The notes: generated from the letters alone by a model not told the origin. Positions 1 to 8,792 are shown, counted from the first letter of the stretch. The stretch is 64,000 nt of DNA from Nocardioides sp. L-11A (GCA_029961745.1 CP124680.1:1240001-1304000), one strand, 5' to 3'. A program made the numbers and translations.

Positions 1-20
1 GGCCCCTCCTCGGAGGGGCC
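1..20 (-). terminator. Intrinsic terminator-like hairpin after the MMPL gene
   Basis: A perfect 9-bp inverted repeat (GGCCCCTCC / GGAGGGGCC) closes on a 2-base loop. It lies 28 bases beyond the stop codon of the MMPL gene on the minus strand. There is no clear T-run, as is common in high-GC actinobacteria. Confidence 0.7.
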
Positions 21-47
21 GGGCCGTCGGCGTTGCAGAGCAGTCGC

Positions 48-2165
48 CTAGGAAGCCAGAGGTGCTGGGCCGTCCGCGATCTCCGCCGGCGCAGCGTCCT
101 CCTCCGGCAGGAGTCGGTGCAGCCACCCCGGCAGCCACCAGTTCACGTCGCCCAGCAGCCTCATGGCGGCCGGCACGAGCACCAGGCGCACGACGGTCGC
201 GTCGAGGAGGATCGCCGTGGCCAGGCCCACGCCCATCATCTTCACCGCCGGGTCGCTGCCCAGGACGAATCCCGAGAAGACCGCCACCATGATCAGCGCG
301 GCCGCGGTGATCGTGCGACCGGTTCCGGCGATCCCCGCGATGACCGCGCGGGTGTTGTCGCCGTGACGGCGGTACTCCTCGCGCACCCGCGAGAGCAGGA
401 ACACCTCGTAGTCCATGGAGAGGCCGAACAGGATCGCGAACATGAACAGGGGGATGAACGACACGATCGGCACCGTCGACTCCACGCCGACCAGGCCGGC
501 CGCCCAGCCCCACTGGAAGATCATGACGAGCACGCCGTACGCCGCGCCGACGCTCAGCAGGTTCAGCACGACCGCCTTCAACGGCACCAGTACCGACCGG
601 AACATCACCGTGAGCAGGAGGAAGGACAGCAGCAGCACCGCCACCACGAAGCGCGGCATCCGTTCCTGCACCCGGTCGCCGAGGTCGGCGAAGGTGGCGG
701 TCTGACCGCCGACGTGAGCGGTCGCGCCGGTGCCGTCGAGCACCGTCGGGAAGACCTCGCCGCGGAGCCTCGCGACGGTCTCCTGGGTGGCGACGTCCTG
801 GGGCGATGTGGTCGGCTGCGCCATCAGGGTCGCCACGCCCGCGGTGGGATCGACGGCGGGGGTGGCGACCGAGGCGATGCCCGGGTCGGCTGCGACGGCC
901 GCGGCCAGCGGCGCCACCACGGACCTGTCCCGGGAGATGTCGACCGCGATCACCAGCGGCCCGTTGGCCCCGGGGCCGAACCCGTCGGCGATCAGGTCGT
1001 ACGCCCGGCGCTCGGTCGTCGACCCGGGCTTGGTCCCGTCGTCGGGGAAGCCCAGGTCGAGCGCGAGGACGGGTGCGGCCAGGGCGATCATGAGGACCGC
1101 TCCCGCGGTGAGGTACGCCGCGGCGTGGCGGGTCACGTGGGTGCCCCAGCGGGTCCAGCCGGAGCTCGGCCGGTGTGCCCCGTCACCGGCCCGTCGCCGG
1201 CGACCGTTGATCCGCTGGCCCGCCAGTCCGAGGAGCGCCGGCAGCAGGGTGACCGAGGCGAGCACCATCACCAGTACCGTCGCGGAGATGGCGACCCCGC
1301 CGCCGGTCACGAACGGGATCCCCGCGACGAGCAGTCCGAGGATCGCCACGACGACGGTGCCGCCGGCGACGATCACCGCCTGTCCCGCCGTCGCCAGAGC
1401 CCGGCCGGCCGCTTCGGCGACCGGCATTCCCAGGGCCAGGTTCTCGCGGTGCCGGGTGACCAGGAAGAGCGCGTAGTCGATGCCGACGCCGAGGCCGACC
1501 ATGGCCGCGAGCTGCGGCGCCCACATCGGGATGTCGATCAGGTAGGTCACCAGCTTCATCGAGGTGATGCCGATGACCAGGCCGAACAGCGCCATGCCGA
1601 TCGGCAGCCCCATCGCGACGAAGGAGCCGAAGGCGATCAGCAGGATGATCATCGCGACGACGATCCCGGCTACCTCGCCGAGACCGGTGGGTTCCTCGAA
1701 CGCGAAGAACAGGTCGCCTCCGGCCTCCAACGTCAGCGATGACTCCTCACGCAGGTCGGCGACGGCGTCCTTGAGGTGGTCCAGGTCGGAGGCATCGAGA
1801 TGCTCGAGCGCGGGGTACTGCACGCGCACGAGTGCGATGGTGCCGTCCGGCGAGATGCTGCTGGTCGTGCCGAGCACCCGCGGGAGTGACTGGAGCGTGG
1901 TCTCCACCGGGGTCAGCCGCGCGGCGGCATCCGGGGCCTCGAGGACGACATGGGCGGTGACCCCGCCCTCGTCGGCCTGCGCTCCCGCGAGCAGTTCCGC
2001 GGCCTGGGAGGAGTCGAGGCCGGGGGCGTCGAAGCCCTCCTCGAGGTCGCGCCCGAAGGCGACGGAGGAGGCGACGACGACGAGCGCGAGGACGACCCAG
2101 GCGCCGATGGCGGTCCAGGGGTGGGTCGCGGCGGACCGGCCGAGCCGGTGGAGGAGAGGGGACAT
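48..2165 (-). CDS. MMPL family (RND) transporter
   Basis: A 705-residue inner-membrane transporter of the MmpL/RND superfamily, which use the proton gradient to export lipids or drugs. One helix lies at about residues 15-35, then an extracytoplasmic domain, a helix bundle, a second extracytoplasmic domain and a second bundle. Each bundle carries the family's Asp-Tyr pair: GVGIDYALFL in the first half and GLSMDYEVFLL in the second. The start is the ATG at 2165, because the open frame upstream of it has no MMPL similarity. The gene is divergent from a histidine kinase/response regulator pair 132 bases away, an arrangement in which the regulator often controls the transporter. The substrate cannot be told from sequence. 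Confidence 0.93.
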   Translation of the reverse strand: MSPLLHRLGRSAATHPWTAIGAWVVLALVVVASSVAFGRDLEEGFDAPGLDSSQAAELLAGAQADEGGVTAHVVLEAPDAAARLTPVETTLQSLPRVLGTTSSISPDGTIALVRVQYPALEHLDASDLDHLKDAVADLREESSLTLEAGGDLFFAFEEPTGLGEVAGIVVAMIILLIAFGSFVAMGLPIGMALFGLVIGITSMKLVTYLIDIPMWAPQLAAMVGLGVGIDYALFLVTRHRENLALGMPVAEAAGRALATAGQAVIVAGGTVVVAILGLLVAGIPFVTGGGVAISATVLVMVLASVTLLPALLGLAGQRINGRRRRAGDGAHRPSSGWTRWGTHVTRHAAAYLTAGAVLMIALAAPVLALDLGFPDDGTKPGSTTERRAYDLIADGFGPGANGPLVIAVDISRDRSVVAPLAAAVAADPGIASVATPAVDPTAGVATLMAQPTTSPQDVATQETVARLRGEVFPTVLDGTGATAHVGGQTATFADLGDRVQERMPRFVVAVLLLSFLLLTVMFRSVLVPLKAVVLNLLSVGAAYGVLVMIFQWGWAAGLVGVESTVPIVSFIPLFMFAILFGLSMDYEVFLLSRVREEYRRHGDNTRAVIAGIAGTGRTITAAALIMVAVFSGFVLGSDPAVKMMGVGLATAILLDATVVRLVLVPAAMRLLGDVNWWLPGWLHRLLPEEDAAPAEIADGPAPLAS

Positions 2166-2219
2166 GCCTCCACGGTGGCCCGTCGGCGAGAGGCGTACAT
2201 CGGGCCAAGGAGTGGGAGT

Positions 2220-2237
2220 GTCCTCGGCCGAAAGGAC
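2220..2237. promoter_or_regulatory. Possible operator between MMPL and the two-component system
   Basis: GTCCT and AGGAC arms are separated by 8 bases in the 132-base divergent gap. The arms are only 5 bp, so this is a weak candidate for a site bound by the adjacent NarL-type regulator. Confidence 0.25.
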
Positions 2238-2297
2238 GAGGGGCGGCTCCTCCTTGTGCCCGCTACGACGAGCGCCGTCGCTCTCTAGGCTGAGGCG

Positions 2298-3446
2298 GTG
2301 CTCGCCGTCTTCGTCCGCTCGATCCTCGCCGAGCCCCGTGCCCCGGACCCGCCCGTGCGGGTGTGGTGGGACTGGGCCCTGGTCACCGCCCTGCTGGTCA
2401 CGGCCGTGGGCGAGGCGATCTTCCGCTCCGACGTACCGGCGCGACCGCTGGCCACCGCGGTCGCGCTCCTGGTGATCCCGGTCCTGCTCTGGCGACGTAC
2501 GCATCCGCTCCTGGCGACGGCGATCGGCTTCGGCGGCGCGATGGTGCTGAACCTCCCCCTGCTCCTCGACGACGTCGCGGACGTGGGTCTCCACGCCATG
2601 GCCTGCGTCCTGCTGTTGCCCTACGCCTTGTACCGCTGGGCGTCCGGCCCCGAGGCGCTGGTCGGCACGGCGATCGTCGCCGTCCCGGCCGGTTTGGCTC
2701 TCGCGTCGACCGAGACCCCCCTCGGGGACGTGATCGGCGGCACCACCGTGCTGGTCGCGGCGTTCGCCCTGGGGGCCGCGATGCGCTACCGCGCGGTCGC
2801 GCGCCAGCGCCAGGTGCAGCAGGTCCGGACGCTCGAGCGCGGTGCGCTCGCCCGCGAGCTGCACGACACCGTCGCGCACCACGTGTCGGCCATCGCACTC
2901 CAGGCCCAGGCGGGGCGGGCGGTGGCCGGCACCGACCCGGCCGCGGCGGTCGAGGCGCTGGCGGTGATCGAGGTGGAGGCCTCGCGGACCCTGCACGAGA
3001 TGCGCACGATGGTCCGGGTGCTCCGCGACGGCGGGGCCGCCGACGCCGAGCCGGTCGGCTATGGGCCGCAGCGCGGAATCGACGACCTGGACGAGCTGAC
3101 CCGGATGAGCCCGGTGGTGCGGGTGCGCATCACCGGGGACCTCGCCGGCCTGCCGCAGCCGGTGCAGGTGGCGGTCTACCGCATCTGTCAGGAGTCGGTC
3201 ACCAACGCGATCCGGCATGCGCGCAACGCCACGGCGGTCACGGTGGCCGTCACCGGCGACGTCGACGTCGTACGGTTGCGTGTGCACGACGACGGAGAGG
3301 CGGCCCGCCCCGCGACGACGGTGGGGTACGGCCTGCTCGGCATGGCGGAGCGGGCCAAGCTGCTCGGCGGGGCCTGCCAGGCCGGGCCGGACCCGCTCGG
3401 CGGCTGGACCGTCGAGGCGACGCTCCCACGGGAGGTGCCGCGATGA
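2298..3446 (+). CDS. Sensor histidine kinase, NarL-partner (HisKA_3) type
   Basis: A 382-residue membrane kinase expected to phosphorylate the response regulator encoded next to it. The first 165 residues are hydrophobic, with several helices and little extracellular sequence, so it probably senses within the membrane. The HisKA_3 dimerisation box (ELHDTVAHH) puts the phospho-accepting histidine at residue 189. The ATPase domain follows, with its N-box asparagine near 303 (ESVTNAIRHA) and a glycine-rich box near 343 (GYGLLGMAER). It starts at a GTG and overlaps the next gene by 4 bases (ATGA), so the pair is translationally coupled. Confidence 0.92.
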   Translation: MLAVFVRSILAEPRAPDPPVRVWWDWALVTALLVTAVGEAIFRSDVPARPLATAVALLVIPVLLWRRTHPLLATAIGFGGAMVLNLPLLLDDVADVGLHAMACVLLLPYALYRWASGPEALVGTAIVAVPAGLALASTETPLGDVIGGTTVLVAAFALGAAMRYRAVARQRQVQQVRTLERGALARELHDTVAHHVSAIALQAQAGRAVAGTDPAAAVEALAVIEVEASRTLHEMRTMVRVLRDGGAADAEPVGYGPQRGIDDLDELTRMSPVVRVRITGDLAGLPQPVQVAVYRICQESVTNAIRHARNATAVTVAVTGDVDVVRLRVHDDGEAARPATTVGYGLLGMAERAKLLGGACQAGPDPLGGWTVEATLPREVPR

Positions 3447-4099
3447 GCATCCGGGTGGTGGTCGCCGACGACCAGCTCCTGGTCCGTACCGGGCTCACCA
3501 TGATCCTCAACGCGCAGCCCGGCATCGAGGTCGTCGGCGAGGCGACCGACGGTCACGAGGCCGTGGCCGTGGCCCGCGAGCTGCGTCCCGACGTCTGCCT
3601 CTTCGACATCCAGATGCCCGGCATCGACGGCGTCGAGGCCACCCGCCGGCTCGCCGGCCCCGGGGTCGAGGATCCGCTCGCGATCGTGATCATCACGACC
3701 TTCGATCTCGACGAGTACATCCTCGGCGCCCTCAAGGCCGGCGCCCGCGGCTTCCTGCTCAAGGACGCCGGGCCCGAGCTGCTGGCCCAGGCGATCCACG
3801 CCGCCGCGAACGGGGATGCGCTCATCTCGCCCGACATCACCCGCCGCCTGCTCACCACACTGGCCGGACTGGAGCGATCCTCCCGCCCGGCCCAGCCGAT
3901 CGAGCCGCTCACCGAACGCGAGGAAGAGGTGCTCCTCACCGTCGCCCGCGGCCGGACCAATGCCGAGATCGCCGCCGAGCTGCACATCACCCTGAGCACG
4001 GTGAAGACCCATGTCGGCGCGCTGATGAACAAGCTCGGCGCCCGCAACCGGGTCGAGGTCGCGATGTGGGCGTACGAGACCGGGCGGGTCAGGGGATAG
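3443..4099 (+). CDS. NarL/FixJ-family response regulator
   Basis: A 218-residue DNA-binding response regulator. The receiver domain (about 1-120) has the acidic pocket (VVADD), phospho-acceptor Asp55 (CLFDIQMPG) and conserved Lys107 (FLLKDAG). A LuxR-type helix-turn-helix occupies about 154-200 (LTEREEEVL through STVKTHVGALMNKL). The ATG overlaps the kinase stop codon. The divergent MMPL transporter gene is a plausible target. Confidence 0.95.
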   Translation: MSIRVVVADDQLLVRTGLTMILNAQPGIEVVGEATDGHEAVAVARELRPDVCLFDIQMPGIDGVEATRRLAGPGVEDPLAIVIITTFDLDEYILGALKAGARGFLLKDAGPELLAQAIHAAANGDALISPDITRRLLTTLAGLERSSRPAQPIEPLTEREEEVLLTVARGRTNAEIAAELHITLSTVKTHVGALMNKLGARNRVEVAMWAYETGRVRG

Positions 4100-4326
4100 G
4101 GCAGCTGACATCCGTTCGTGTCGATGCGGTGCGCACGCGCCTCGTTGCGGCGGATCGACGCAGATCCGGGAGTCCCTGTCGATGTTTGGCGTCGAGGTCC
4201 AGCTCGGGCATTCCAAGGACATCGTCATGCTCGCCGTCCGTCGCAGCAGGGTCCGCATCCGGTCAACTCCTCGATCACGGGCCACGGCCGCGACCTCCTG
4301 GAGGAAATGCCCGGTGGCCGGCCCGG

Positions 4327-4728
4327 TCACACCTGCCGCGACCGGTCCGCGGCGACCAGCAGCTCGACCGCCGGTACGTCGGCCGGCGCCCACGGCAGGT
4401 CGAGGAGGTCGGACGCCGGGAGCCAGGCCACTGCGGCGTGCTCCGTCAGCACCGGCGTCCCGACGACCAGGTCGCACTGGAAGGTCGTCAGGGTCACGAT
4501 CCCGAAGCCGTAGGCGTGCGTCGTGGTCGTGAGCTCGGCACCGACGGCGATCTCGCAGTGCAGCTCCTCGCGGATCTCCCGTTCGAGGGCCTGTCGGGTG
4601 GTCTCGCCGGTCTCGACCTTGCCGCCGGGGAACTCCCACAGCCCGCCCGTCTCGCCGCCGGGCCGGCGCTGCGCGCACAGCACGCGGCCGTCCCGCACGA
4701 TGACGGCGCCGACGACCTCGATCTCCAT
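4327..4728 (-). CDS. NUDIX hydrolase, MutT-like
   Basis: A 133-residue protein of the MutT group, which hydrolyses oxidised or non-canonical nucleoside triphosphates. The N-terminus (VVGAVIVRDGRVLCAQR) and the FPGGKVETGE segment match MutT-type proteins. The NUDIX box is present (GGKVETGE...REIREEL), but its usual final Gly is His (EELHC). It is divergent from the CYTH gene with a 38-base gap. The 227 bases downstream (4100-4326) hold no gene I can recognise on either strand. MutT is the likeliest role, but other NUDIX substrates are possible. Confidence 0.87.
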   Translation of the reverse strand: MEIEVVGAVIVRDGRVLCAQRRPGGETGGLWEFPGGKVETGETTRQALEREIREELHCEIAVGAELTTTTHAYGFGIVTLTTFQCDLVVGTPVLTEHAAVAWLPASDLLDLPWAPADVPAVELLVAADRSRQV

Positions 4729-4766
4729 CCGCCGATGGTCGCAGGTCGATGCCCGAGAATGGATGC

Positions 4767-5243
4767 ATGGTGTCCCTCAAGTACGCGGTGGTGGAGCGCG
4801 AGCGGCGGTTCCTCGTGGCGGCGGTCCCGGCGGGCGTGAGCGAGGTGTGGGAGATCGAGGACCGGTACGTCGACGGCTCGCGCCTGCGCCTGCGGGAGGT
4901 GCGGGGGCCGGACGGCGTCGTGGTGCGCAAGCTCGGGCACAAGGTCCGGCTCGGTGAGGGGCCGGCGGCGGTCGCGTGCACCTCGCTCTACCTCGACGAC
5001 GCGGAGTGGGCGCTGCTGTGGGACCGGCTGCCGGGGGAGGTGCTGCGCAAGCGCAGGCACCACGTGCACCGCGACGACCTGCACGTCGTGGTCGACGAGC
5101 TCGAGGACGGCACCCTGCTGGCCGAGATCGACGACGGCGACGCCGCGCCGCGGGCGGTGCCCGACTGGCTGGAGGTCGTGGCCGACGTCAGTGCCGACGA
5201 GGGCTGGACCGGAGGAGCACAGGCCGGGCGGGTGGCGCGGTGA
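4767..5243 (+). CDS. CYTH-domain protein (class IV adenylate cyclase / triphosphatase fold)
   Basis: A 158-residue CYTH protein, a tunnel-shaped fold that binds triphosphates or polyphosphate. The N-terminal signature is the ERERRFLV stretch, a variant of ExExK. Later strands are rich in paired acidic and basic residues (YVDGSRLRLRE, RKRRHHVHRDD, LLAEIDDGD). In-frame starts exist at 4749, 4767 and 4770; 4767 was chosen because family members begin a few residues before the ExE motif. It overlaps the glycosylase gene by 4 bases (GTGA). Activity is unknown. Confidence 0.8.
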   Translation: MVSLKYAVVERERRFLVAAVPAGVSEVWEIEDRYVDGSRLRLREVRGPDGVVVRKLGHKVRLGEGPAAVACTSLYLDDAEWALLWDRLPGEVLRKRRHHVHRDDLHVVVDELEDGTLLAEIDDGDAAPRAVPDWLEVVADVSADEGWTGGAQAGRVAR

Positions 5244-5851
5244 CCCATCGTGCCGACGTCGTACGACGAGCGCGGGCGCTGCTGGGCCGGACCGTCGTCG
5301 GCCACGGGGTGAGCGTGCGGATCACCGAGGTGGAGGCGTACGGCGGATGCGAGGATCCGGCGTCCCACGCGTTCACGCGCACACCGCGCTCGGAGATCAT
5401 GTACGGCCCGTCGTACCGGCTCTATGTGTACCGCTCCTACGGCATCCACTTCTGCGCCAACGTGGTCACCGGGCCGACCGAGATCGGGGCCGCCGTGCTG
5501 CTGCGGGCCGGCGAGGTCGTCGACGGGCACGACCTGGCCCGGTTCCGCCGTGGTGCGGCCCCGCCGGAGCGCGACGTGCAGTTGGCGCGGGGGCCGGGCA
5601 ATCTCGCCCAGGCCCTGGGCATCACCCTCGATGATCTCGGCACCGACCTGCTCGCGGAGCGCGAGCGCGGTGACGACGGGGAGTTCACCGGCGTCCGCCT
5701 CGGTCCGGAGCGCCGCGGCCGGGCGCGGATCGCCAGCGGCCCCCGGGTGGGCGTGTCGAAGGCCGCGGACGTGCCGTGGCGGTTCTGGTTGGAGGGCGAC
5801 CCGACGGTATCGGCGTACCGCCGCAGCCCGCGCGCCCCGGCGCCCGGCTGA
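5240..5851 (+). CDS. mpg: 3-methyladenine DNA glycosylase (Mpg/AAG family)
   Basis: A 203-residue base-excision repair enzyme that removes alkylated purines from DNA. Family features: the early segment LLGRTVVGH, the active-site strand ITEVEAYGGCEDPASHA with the catalytic Glu, the substrate-pocket segment YGPSYRLYVYRSYGIHFCANVV, and the late ARGPGNLAQALGI and GPRVGVSKAADVPWRFW segments. It starts at GTG 5240, which overlaps the CYTH stop codon. It meets the TetR gene tail to tail with 5 bases between them. Confidence 0.93.
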   Translation: MTHRADVVRRARALLGRTVVGHGVSVRITEVEAYGGCEDPASHAFTRTPRSEIMYGPSYRLYVYRSYGIHFCANVVTGPTEIGAAVLLRAGEVVDGHDLARFRRGAAPPERDVQLARGPGNLAQALGITLDDLGTDLLAERERGDDGEFTGVRLGPERRGRARIASGPRVGVSKAADVPWRFWLEGDPTVSAYRRSPRAPAPG

Positions 5852-5856
5852 CCCAC

Positions 5857-6438
5857 TCAGCGAGCGGGGACGATCCGCTCCACGAGCCCGGACACCAGCG
5901 TGTCGAGCCCCTCGGGGCCGTCGGTGTGGAGGCCGGGAAGGGTGAGGTGCTCGAAGAGCAGGCCGGTCATCGCGAGGTAGAGCGCCCGTGCGGCCTCGGG
6001 GCCGCCGGGGAAGCCGCCCTCGACGTGGTCGGCGGTGATCGCCTCGAGGTTGGCACGGAACCGGGCGGTGAACACCTCGCGCAGCGCCGGCTGGCGCGAG
6101 GCCTCCATCCGCAGCTCGAACAGGGCGAGGTGACCGGCCCGGTCCGCGTCGGCGCGCTCGACGAGGTCGCGCATGAGCGTGGCCTCGAGCTCGCGGGTGC
6201 GCGGAGCGTCGAGCCGGTCGGCGACATGGGCCGGGTCCGGAGTGAGGCGGGCGAAGACGTGGTCGCAGAGCTCGCGCAGCAGCTCGTCGCGGGAGCGGAA
6301 GTAGTTGGACGTCGTCCCGGTCGGCGCTCCCGCCTGCTCGTCGACCCCGCGGAAGGTCAGGCCGCGCGCGCCGACGGCGGCGAGCAGGTCGGTGGCGGCA
6401 TCGAGGAGCTCGGCGCGACGTGCGGGGTTGCGGGCCAT
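5857..6438 (-). CDS. TetR/AcrR-family transcriptional regulator
   Basis: A 193-residue repressor-type protein. Residues 1-55 form the TetR helix-turn-helix (LLDAATDLLAAVGARGLTFRGVDE, then TTSNYFRSRDELL). The rest is a helical ligand-binding domain. It is divergent from the reductase gene at 6516 with a 77-base gap, so that gene and its own promoter are the likely targets. The effector is unknown. Confidence 0.9.
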   Translation of the reverse strand: MARNPARRAELLDAATDLLAAVGARGLTFRGVDEQAGAPTGTTSNYFRSRDELLRELCDHVFARLTPDPAHVADRLDAPRTRELEATLMRDLVERADADRAGHLALFELRMEASRQPALREVFTARFRANLEAITADHVEGGFPGGPEAARALYLAMTGLLFEHLTLPGLHTDGPEGLDTLVSGLVERIVPAR

Positions 6439-6469
6439 GGTCGCATCCTGCCGGAGACGGCCGTCGAAA

Positions 6470-6506
6470 ACAACTACGCTTGACGTACTCCGAATGTAGT
6501 GGTTGA
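6470..6506. promoter_or_regulatory. Divergent promoter/operator region of the TetR-reductase pair
   Basis: This stretch is AT-richer than its surroundings. It holds imperfect inverted repeats (CAACTAC...GTAGTGGTTG, and TACG-cttga-CGTA nested inside). It fits a TetR operator, but the symmetry is imperfect. Confidence 0.3.
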
Positions 6507-6515
6507 GTCTCGGTC

Positions 6516-7088
6516 ATGCCCCAGTTGACCTACTACATCGGCGTCACCCTCGACGGTTTCATCGCCGGTCCGCGCGACGAGGTGGACTTCTTCGGGCTCT
6601 CCGACGACTTCCTGAGCTTCCTCGCCGACGAGCACGCCGACCTCCAGCCCGGCCACCTGCGGGCCGCCCTCGGAGTGGCCGACGCGCCGGTGAAGCGCCA
6701 CGACACCGTCGTGATGGGCCGGCGCACCTACGATCCCGCGCTCGACGCCGGCATCGCCGATCCCTACCCCCACCTGCGCACTGTCGTCCTCAGCGGCTCG
6801 CTGCCCGCCGCGGAGGCTCCGGTCGAGATCACCGCGGAGCCGCCCCTGGAGGTCGTCCGCCGGCTCAAGGCCACCGACTCGCCCTACGACGTCTATCTGG
6901 CCGGCGGTGGCCGGCTGGCCGGTGCGGTGAGCGCCGAGATCGACCGGCTCGTGGTGAAGAAGTACCCCGTCGTCGCGGGGAGCGGGATCCGGATGCTCGA
7001 GCGGCCGTTCGCGCCCGAGGCGTTCCGGCTCGAGGACGTGCGGACGTTCGAGAACGGCTGCGCGGTGCTGGAGTACGCGCGCCAGTAG
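6516..7088 (+). CDS. Dihydrofolate reductase-family protein (RibD C-terminal type)
   Basis: A 190-residue NADPH-dependent reductase fold of the RibD_C/DHFR group. The N-terminus ([17 protein letters not shown]) is typical, the middle carries [14 protein letters not shown], and the C-terminal half has [15 protein letters not shown] and [13 protein letters not shown]. The substrate of stand-alone family members is usually unknown. It is divergent from a TetR regulator that may control it, and 11 bases separate it from the ppnP gene. Confidence 0.9.
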   Translation: MPQLTYYIGVTLDGFIAGPRDEVDFFGLSDDFLSFLADEHADLQPGHLRAALGVADAPVKRHDTVVMGRRTYDPALDAGIADPYPHLRTVVLSGSLPAAEAPVEITAEPPLEVVRRLKATDSPYDVYLAGGGRLAGAVSAEIDRLVVKKYPVVAGSGIRMLERPFAPEAFRLEDVRTFENGCAVLEYARQ

Positions 7089-7099
7089 GCTTCGCGCCC

Positions 7100-7432
7100 G
7101 TGACCACTGACTCCACCACGCCGTCGACGTACCAGAACGTCACCCTCGATCCGCAGGCCAATGTCTACTTCGACGGCGCCTGCGTGAGCCACACCTTCCA
7201 CCTCGCCGACGGCACCCGGAAGTCCGCCGGCGTCATCTTCCCGGCGAGCCTCACCTTCGCCACCGCGGCGCCCGAGGTGATGGAGCTGAACGCCGGGGCG
7301 TGCCGGATCCGGCTCGCCGGCACCGAGGAGTGGCGGGAGTACGGCGCGGGCGAGTCCTTCAGCGTGCCCGGCGACTCGTCCTTCGACATCGAGGTCGTCG
7401 AGACACTCGGGTACGTCTGCCACTACGGCTGA
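7100..7432 (+). CDS. ppnP: Pyrimidine/purine nucleoside phosphorylase (PpnP, DUF1255)
   Basis: A 110-residue single-domain cupin. E. coli PpnP cleaves several nucleosides with phosphate to give ribose-1-phosphate and a base. Family features: the early [11 protein letters not shown] strand, [12 protein letters not shown], the turn [15 protein letters not shown] and the C-terminal GYVCHYG. It starts at GTG 7100, which removes unrelated upstream frame. A sigma-factor gene begins 51 bases downstream with its own likely promoter. Confidence 0.9.
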   Translation: MTTDSTTPSTYQNVTLDPQANVYFDGACVSHTFHLADGTRKSAGVIFPASLTFATAAPEVMELNAGACRIRLAGTEEWREYGAGESFSVPGDSSFDIEVVETLGYVCHYG

Positions 7433-7447
7433 TCCGCCCGCGGGGGA

Positions 7448-7478
7448 TGCAACCCCGGGACGCCCGCCGCACGTGTAG
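7448..7478 (+). promoter_or_regulatory. Candidate ECF promoter for the sigma-factor gene
   Basis: A TGCAACC element at 7448-7454 and a CGTGTAG element at 7472-7478 are 17 bases apart, ending 5 bases before the ATG. The AAC core of the -35 fits ECF promoters and suggests auto-regulation with a very short leader. Only one example was used. Confidence 0.35.
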
Positions 7479-7483
7479 GGAGC

Positions 7484-8029
7484 ATGAGACCGAAGGCCCG
7501 CGACGCCGAGTTCGAGGATTTCGTACGCCGCCGCCGCTCCCACCTGCTCGGCACCGCCGTGGTGCTGACCGCCGGTGACCACCATCTCGCCGAGGACCTG
7601 GTCCAGGGCGTGCTGGTGCGGCTGTACCTCGCTTGGGGTCGGGCCACCCGACGCGGCGGCGTCGACGCGTATGCCCGCCGGGCGCTCGTCAACGCCTTCA
7701 TCGACCACCGCCGGCGTCCGTCGGTGGCCCGGGAGACCGTGACCGCCGAGCTCCCGGACCGTCCGGCGGGGCCGGTGTCGCTCCCGCTCGGCGAGGACGC
7801 GGTGGACGCCGACCTCCTCGCGGCCCTGCGGGCGCTGCCTGCCCGGATGCGGGCGGCCGTGGTGCTGCGCCACGTCGCCGACCTCAGCGTCGAGGACGCC
7901 GCGGATGCGCTCGGCTGCAGCCCGGGCACGGTCAAGAGCCAGACGGCTCGCGGTCTCGCCAAGCTGCGGGAGCTCCTCCCGCAGGCCGCCCCTATTCCGG
8001 CAACCCCCTACCCAGGAGACCCGTCATGA
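7484..8029 (+). CDS. SigE-family ECF RNA polymerase sigma factor
   Basis: A 181-residue group-4 sigma factor. Region 2 (about 10-75) has FEDFVRRRRSHLLGTAVVLT and HHLAEDLVQGVLVRLYLAW; region 4 (about 115-165) has the helix-turn-helix LSVEDAADALGCSPGTVKSQTARGL. It overlaps the next gene by 4 bases (ATGA), so the two are coupled. A second gene pair of the same layout lies at 52522-53687. Confidence 0.93.
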   Translation: MRPKARDAEFEDFVRRRRSHLLGTAVVLTAGDHHLAEDLVQGVLVRLYLAWGRATRRGGVDAYARRALVNAFIDHRRRPSVARETVTAELPDRPAGPVSLPLGEDAVDADLLAALRALPARMRAAVVLRHVADLSVEDAADALGCSPGTVKSQTARGLAKLRELLPQAAPIPATPYPGDPS

Positions 8030-8691
8030 CCGACGCCCCCGACCTCATCGACCGGCTGCACCGCCTCGGCGGCACCGAGCCCCGCACGCCCGACGAGACC
8101 GTCCGCCGCGACCTCGCCCGAGGGCGCGGCGCCTCCCGGCGCCGTGCCCTGCGGGTCGCCACCGCCGGCCTCACCCTGGCCGCCGTCGCGGGCGTGGGGG
8201 TCGCGGTCGCCGTGAACGCCGACCGGACGCCGGCTTCGGCTCCCTCGATCGCCGCGCCCGGCGCGGAGACCGGCGCGGGGACCGGCGTCACGACCGGCGT
8301 CGAGCTCGTCGCCTACACCGGGGCGCAGCAGCCCGGATTCGTCGTGGCGAAGGTGCCGGCGGGCTTCGTGCTGGAGGGCGCGACGGCGTACAACCTCAAC
8401 GTCGCCCGGGCCGCGGACCACAGCGGGCTCGACGTGTTCGAGGACAAGCTCGTCGTGATGCTCGAGTCGTCCTCGGTCACCGGTGAGCCGGAGGGGGCGC
8501 CCGTCGCGGTCGGCGGCCACGACGGCTGGCTGCGGACGTCGGAGGACGGCGCGCAGATCCTGACCTACGACGACGGCGAGCACCGGGTCGTCGTCCAGGC
8601 GTGGGAGACGCTGGGCCTCAGCGACCAGCAGGTCGTCGAGTTCGCCGAAGGGGTCACCGTGACCGCCGAGGCCCAGGCCGGAGTCGGCTGA
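8026..8691 (+). CDS. Membrane-anchored anti-sigma-like partner protein
   Basis: A 221-residue single-pass protein. It has a cytoplasmic N-terminus (about 1-42, with an RGRGASRRRALR basic stretch), one helix at about 43-65 (TAGLTLAAVAGVGVAVAV), then an extracytoplasmic domain after an Ala/Gly/Thr linker. Coupling to the sigma gene and this topology suggest it restrains the sigma factor, but no zinc-binding anti-sigma motif is visible, so the role is inferred. A 94-base nested palindrome follows 7 bases after the stop. Confidence 0.75.
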   Translation: MTDAPDLIDRLHRLGGTEPRTPDETVRRDLARGRGASRRRALRVATAGLTLAAVAGVGVAVAVNADRTPASAPSIAAPGAETGAGTGVTTGVELVAYTGAQQPGFVVAKVPAGFVLEGATAYNLNVARAADHSGLDVFEDKLVVMLESSSVTGEPEGAPVAVGGHDGWLRTSEDGAQILTYDDGEHRVVVQAWETLGLSDQQVVEFAEGVTVTAEAQAGVG

Positions 8692-8698
8692 GGCGGTT

Positions 8699-8792
8699 GC
8701 GGATTCATCACGGTATGTAGCCGCCCAGTCGCTTCTGTAGCGGAGCTCCGCTATAGAAGCGGAGATTCACCTACATACCGTGGTGAAGCCGC
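8699..8792. repeat. 94-bp nested palindrome
   Basis: The outer arms, 22 bp each (8699-8720 and 8771-8792), match at 20 of 22 positions. The inner arms, 14 bp each (8730-8743 and 8748-8761), match at 13 of 14, around a central AGCT. Outer and inner parts share one exact centre (8745.5), and the 9-base segments between them are unpaired. The RNA could act as a terminator, but the size and double layer are more like a mobile palindromic element. Confidence 0.8.

Noticed and set aside
33..1742. Open frame of 569 codons on the plus strand over the MMPL gene
   Set aside because: The composition is Arg/His/Asp-rich, typical of a shadow frame; the minus strand encodes a complete MMPL protein.
4230..4280. 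GGTCCGCATCCGGTCA resembling a tRNA T-arm
   Set aside because: No matching acceptor, D-arm or anticodon stem could be formed around it.
4100..4326. Possible remnant gene or insertion-sequence piece between the response regulator and NUDIX genes
   Set aside because: Short frames on both strands have no motif or ribosome binding site that I can recognise and no terminal repeats.
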